DNA of 64,000 nt from Emmonsiellopsis sp. PD_33 (taxonomy: Eukaryota; Ascomycota; Eurotiomycetes; Onygenales; Ajellomycetaceae): assembly GCA_032988165.1 (NCBI GenBank), contig JANTQF010000104.1:43542-107541 (forward strand), given 5' to 3'. Every line of letters starts with the position of its first letter. Within the stretch, counting starts at the first letter, position 1. Made by a program: the position numbers and the translations under genes. The notes beneath the pieces were generated by a model, which was not told the DNA's origin, made no database searches, and saw nothing but the letters and a program-made list of their open reading frames with translations. Positions 61,167-64,000 of this stretch are shown in pieces.

Positions 61167-63872
61167 ATGTTGAACTGCCAAAATCTACCTGCCTTGGCCC
61201 TGAAGCCTACTGATTCCCTCACCTTGGTTGAACATGGGAAGTATAAGTTTGCAACTACCAGGGAGATTCAGGAGTATATCAATACACTTGACAGGCACTC
61301 AGCTCTGTGCTATCAAGTCCAGTGTGAGATTGCCAACCTGATTATGAGTAGGCATGAAGATAGGGAGGATGAGGTGGCTGCATATTTTAAATGAATGAAG
61401 GAGGATGGGGCCTGGCATGCAGTGGTGTCTGAGGCTGACTTTCACCACCAGACAATGGAGATCCATTGTGTGGTGGAGATGGTCAGGGTTCATTGAAATT
61501 ATGCTTTGGAAGGGTATAAAACTTGTGTGGAGCACTGGGGGAAGGCTATTACTGATAAATTCTGGCCAATACTGAAGAAGGATAAATGGTGCTGATGTGC
61601 AGCAACTCTTGCAAGAAATTATGACTATTCATCTGCAGTGGGGAGAATCAACCAGGCAATGTGGATTTGGCTGTGTCAAAATCCTGGGAGAGGTAAAAAG
61701 CTGAACAAGGAGCTGATGCTCTCTGACCTTGACATGGCCTTCAAACTAGATTTTGTTGGCCCTACATTGAACATAGAAGCTATCTATGCTACTGGGCTTC
61801 ATATTGGCCTTGAGGGAATTCTTGCAGCTGGTGCCCCACTATCTCTCCCTGTGCCTATTGATCCTTGCCCACCAATTTCCTTATCTCTACCCTCTTGAAA
61901 TCTTCAGCCTCAGCCTCCTCCAGCTTTACTGTGCAATTCCCATATGACTGGCCAAACACCTCTACCTTCTCCTTGTCCTCCTCAGGATAATTACTGCCAT
62001 TCTGAATTGGTTCTCATGTCCTCTTCTGCTTTCTTGTCTGGTACTTCTTGAAACCCTGGCCCTGGTTCACCTGCTCCTTGCCTATGACATGTCTCTGGCT
62101 AATCAGTTTCATTGATAGTCACCTCACTGTCCAATATCAGCCTCTCCCATTTTGCCAGCATGTCACCAGAAGAAATGGTGGAACTTGAAAATCAAGGTGC
62201 TGACAAGGAGGACCCAGACATCACTGAAGCTGTTGAAAATTATTAGGAGACTGGCCATTGTGGATGTGCATGCTATTAAAATGTCAAACCTGCCCTGAAA
62301 GCCCAGCTCAGCAATGTGAAGAAGCTGAATGATAGTCAGCTTGTCAAGCTTTTAAACCAGCTTGTAAAACTGACATCCCCTTTTCCTTTATGCTACTACC
62401 ATGCTGTTAATCTTGGAGGAAAGATTGATCTGCTGACTTGGGGTTTGGACCAAGCAGTCTTGTCATCCAGACTTGATGCTATTGTTAATAGCTGCAGAAA
62501 TCTTGACTGGATCTACACTGCTGACAGTACTTTTCATTATTTCCATAAAGGCCACTGCCCTGCCCATTCTGAGGACCTTCTTCAGATATATTGCATGAAA
62601 TATGCTGCCCTCCCTTCCATCATTCTGCTGGACTGGGTGAACATGTTGAAGAACCTTGGGTTGAAAAACATAGATGTAGACTGTATGCTAGGTGGTTGGG
62701 ATGTAGATGGCTCTTTGTCTCTTCTGATTTTCTCCTGGCTCTGAACATGACTGGCTGAAGGAAATGTGCTGGCTGCTTATAACACCCTTGGAAAAATTGT
62801 GTTGCATGAATGGGATATGTACTTGTTCCATCAGTGAAAGGATCAGAAGTTGCTGGGGTGGCTCTGCATGATGCTCCATGAAATTGTTCAGCAGATAATT
62901 CACCAGGATCTGGTTTACTATGCCTGGTATGTTGCTCTTTGCCTGGATCACCAGATGAGGCTCATCTCCTACCCTTATTATGCTAAGTTCACCAGAAAGG
63001 GGGATAGCATGTTTTTCCAGCATATTGATGTCAACATTCAGTGCCTCACTGAGGAGAATCATGGTGCAAACATGATCTAAGGGTCTGTTAGCATAATAAA
63101 TGAGGATCATGCAAACTGCACAACTGTGGTCCCTGGCATGCATCACTGTGTCTCTGAGTGGAATTGCTGACTTCATGGAAGGGGGTTTCTGAATGGTGGA
63201 ATTATTCAGGATGTCTCCCCACAGATACTCACTGATTAAGATTTGTGGGATTTCAAGACCAGCTGGAAGACTGTTCCTTGCAAGTAGGGAGATGTGTGAA
63301 TCACCATGCTGCACATTTCCTATGGGAGCACTGGCCTGGCTACAATTGAGTGGAGAATGATGCTTCCATGGTTCATTGGGATCTAGAAAGATGGTGAGTC
63401 TTTGGAAGTTCCAGAGAGTGGCACATGGGAGTAGCTCTTGCAGGCAAACTGAGATCTCATACATGGACCTGTGACACCCTCTGGCCTGCCTATTCTGTAT
63501 GGCAGCATTCCTTATTGCTTTCCTGCTGCTGTGGCTGTGATGGGTCTTGGTGCACTTTCTGAAGCTTTGATTGGACATTGATGATGGGATGATTCTTTGA
63601 TCTAGAGAGAGCAGTAGATTCTTTTTAGCCTGGTGCCCAATCAGCCAGCCAAGGATTATGTTCTGGCTTGGTGCAGGAGAGCTGTGGGGGCTGTGGTTCA
63701 TGCCTTCACAACTGTGATGGATGCTGAGAAACAGCTGTTTGACCAGTGGAGTTTTTTTTACTGCTACTATAATAACATTCCTCTTAATTTTATTGTTAGT
63801 GACTGTGTAGCTGCAGAGGGAGACACCATTGGGATTCTGGTTCATGGTTGTGAGGAGATAGATGCTAGCTAG
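61167..63872 (+). pseudogene. Third frame of element A copy 3: candidate 2OG-Fe(II) dioxygenase
   Basis: This 901-codon frame lies downstream of pol and has the same length in all three copies. Residues 1 to about 240 form an unrecognised domain (for example REIQEYINTLDRHSALCYQ). Residues about 240-330 are Pro/Ser-rich. The C-terminal half is dense in conserved blocks. The dioxygenase pattern is RKGDSMFFQHID with His619 and Asp621 (63021-63029), then HISYGSTG with Tyr719 where copies 1 and 2 have His, then Arg730 (63354) and LPWFIGI. H-X-D, about 100 residues, H, then R after 11 residues fits the 2-oxoglutarate/Fe(II) oxygenase fold, including the TET/JBP, AlkB and prolyl-hydroxylase types; the subfamily is not resolved. 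About 22 stops. It would act in the nucleus or the particle, unknown which. Confidence 0.75.
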
Positions 63873-64000
63873 TCAATCCAGCCAATCATGATTTCCTGCC
63901 CCAGGGCCAGGAAATGTTTTGGCCAATCAGAGCCCACCATTCTGCTGCAGTTGCTACCCTTGCCACCACTGATGCATGTTTTTTTTTTTTTTTGTTTTTT
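63873..64000 (+). other. Start of 3' noncoding region, element A copy 3
   Basis: CCAATCATG at 63883 and CCAATCAGAG at 63922 form a paired CCAAT module, followed by a T tract at about 63979-64000 that runs into the window edge. No gene. Confidence 0.6.

Larger units (their letters stand above)
53793..64000 (+). mobile_element. Ty3/gypsy element A, copy 3 (least decayed; 3' end outside window)
   Basis: This is the youngest-looking copy of element A, inserted in the RNase H region of LINE copy 3. It has a 5' LTR, gag-protease, pol and the third frame; the window ends about 130 bp after the third frame, so the 3' LTR is not seen. TpG and CpA dinucleotides are abundant where CpG is expected, and three CpGs survive in the first 40 bp. 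This copy is the best template for reading the domains of the family. Confidence 0.93.

Noticed and set aside
62688..63845. A 385-codon open frame on the minus strand opposite the dioxygenase-like gene
   Set aside because: It is antisense to the conserved C-terminal half, has no recognisable domain, and is not open in copies 1 and 2. CpG loss creates TGA stops in the sense frame and leaves the antisense frame open by chance.

Overview
The window looks like a gene-free, transposon-packed stretch of a filamentous fungal genome, most likely an ascomycete (Pezizomycotina): it holds Ty3/gypsy elements with chromodomains, a Tad1-type LINE and a piggyBac-type DNA transposon. I see no intact host gene, tRNA, rRNA or CRISPR array. 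The sequence is AT-rich and almost free of CpG: reading by eye I found only nine CpG sites in 64 kb. Every transposon gene is broken by stops and substitutions of the C-to-T / G-to-A type, while coding lengths are kept almost exactly between copies. This is the mark of a methylation- or RIP-like process aimed at CpG, with later, wider loss of C.

Layout. 1-2421: 5' half of chromovirus B copy 1 (minus), inserted in LINE copy 1 (2422-4289, minus). 4290-4956: no gene, one 26-bp tandem repeat. 4957-7484: piggyBac-type element with perfect terminal inverted repeats. 7485-8929: no recognisable gene. 8930-10645 and 29250-30796: two pieces of an old chromovirus (C, minus), split by LINE copy 2 (10646-29249, minus, with target-site duplication). 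LINE copy 2 is itself split by Ty3/gypsy element A copy 1 (14543-25950, plus). LINE copy 3 (from about 30797, plus) faces LINE copy 2 head to head and is split by A copy 2 (34117-51073), which is split by chromovirus B copy 2 (37215-42813, minus). LINE copy 3 is split again by A copy 3 (53793 to beyond the window end). The order of events reads: C first, then the LINEs, then the A copies, then B copy 2.

The most interesting content is element A. It is about 11.4 kb, large for a fungal Ty3/gypsy element. Besides gag-protease and pol it carries a third open frame of exactly 2,706 nt in all three copies (21899-24604, 47073-49778, 61167-63872). Its C-terminal half shows the H-X-D ... H ... R ligand pattern of 2-oxoglutarate/Fe(II) dioxygenases. 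A retroelement carrying a possible oxygenase in a genome that erases CpG suggests, as inference only, a demethylase-like counter-defence. Gag-protease and pol are in different frames and may be joined by a 245-bp intron-like segment of constant length.
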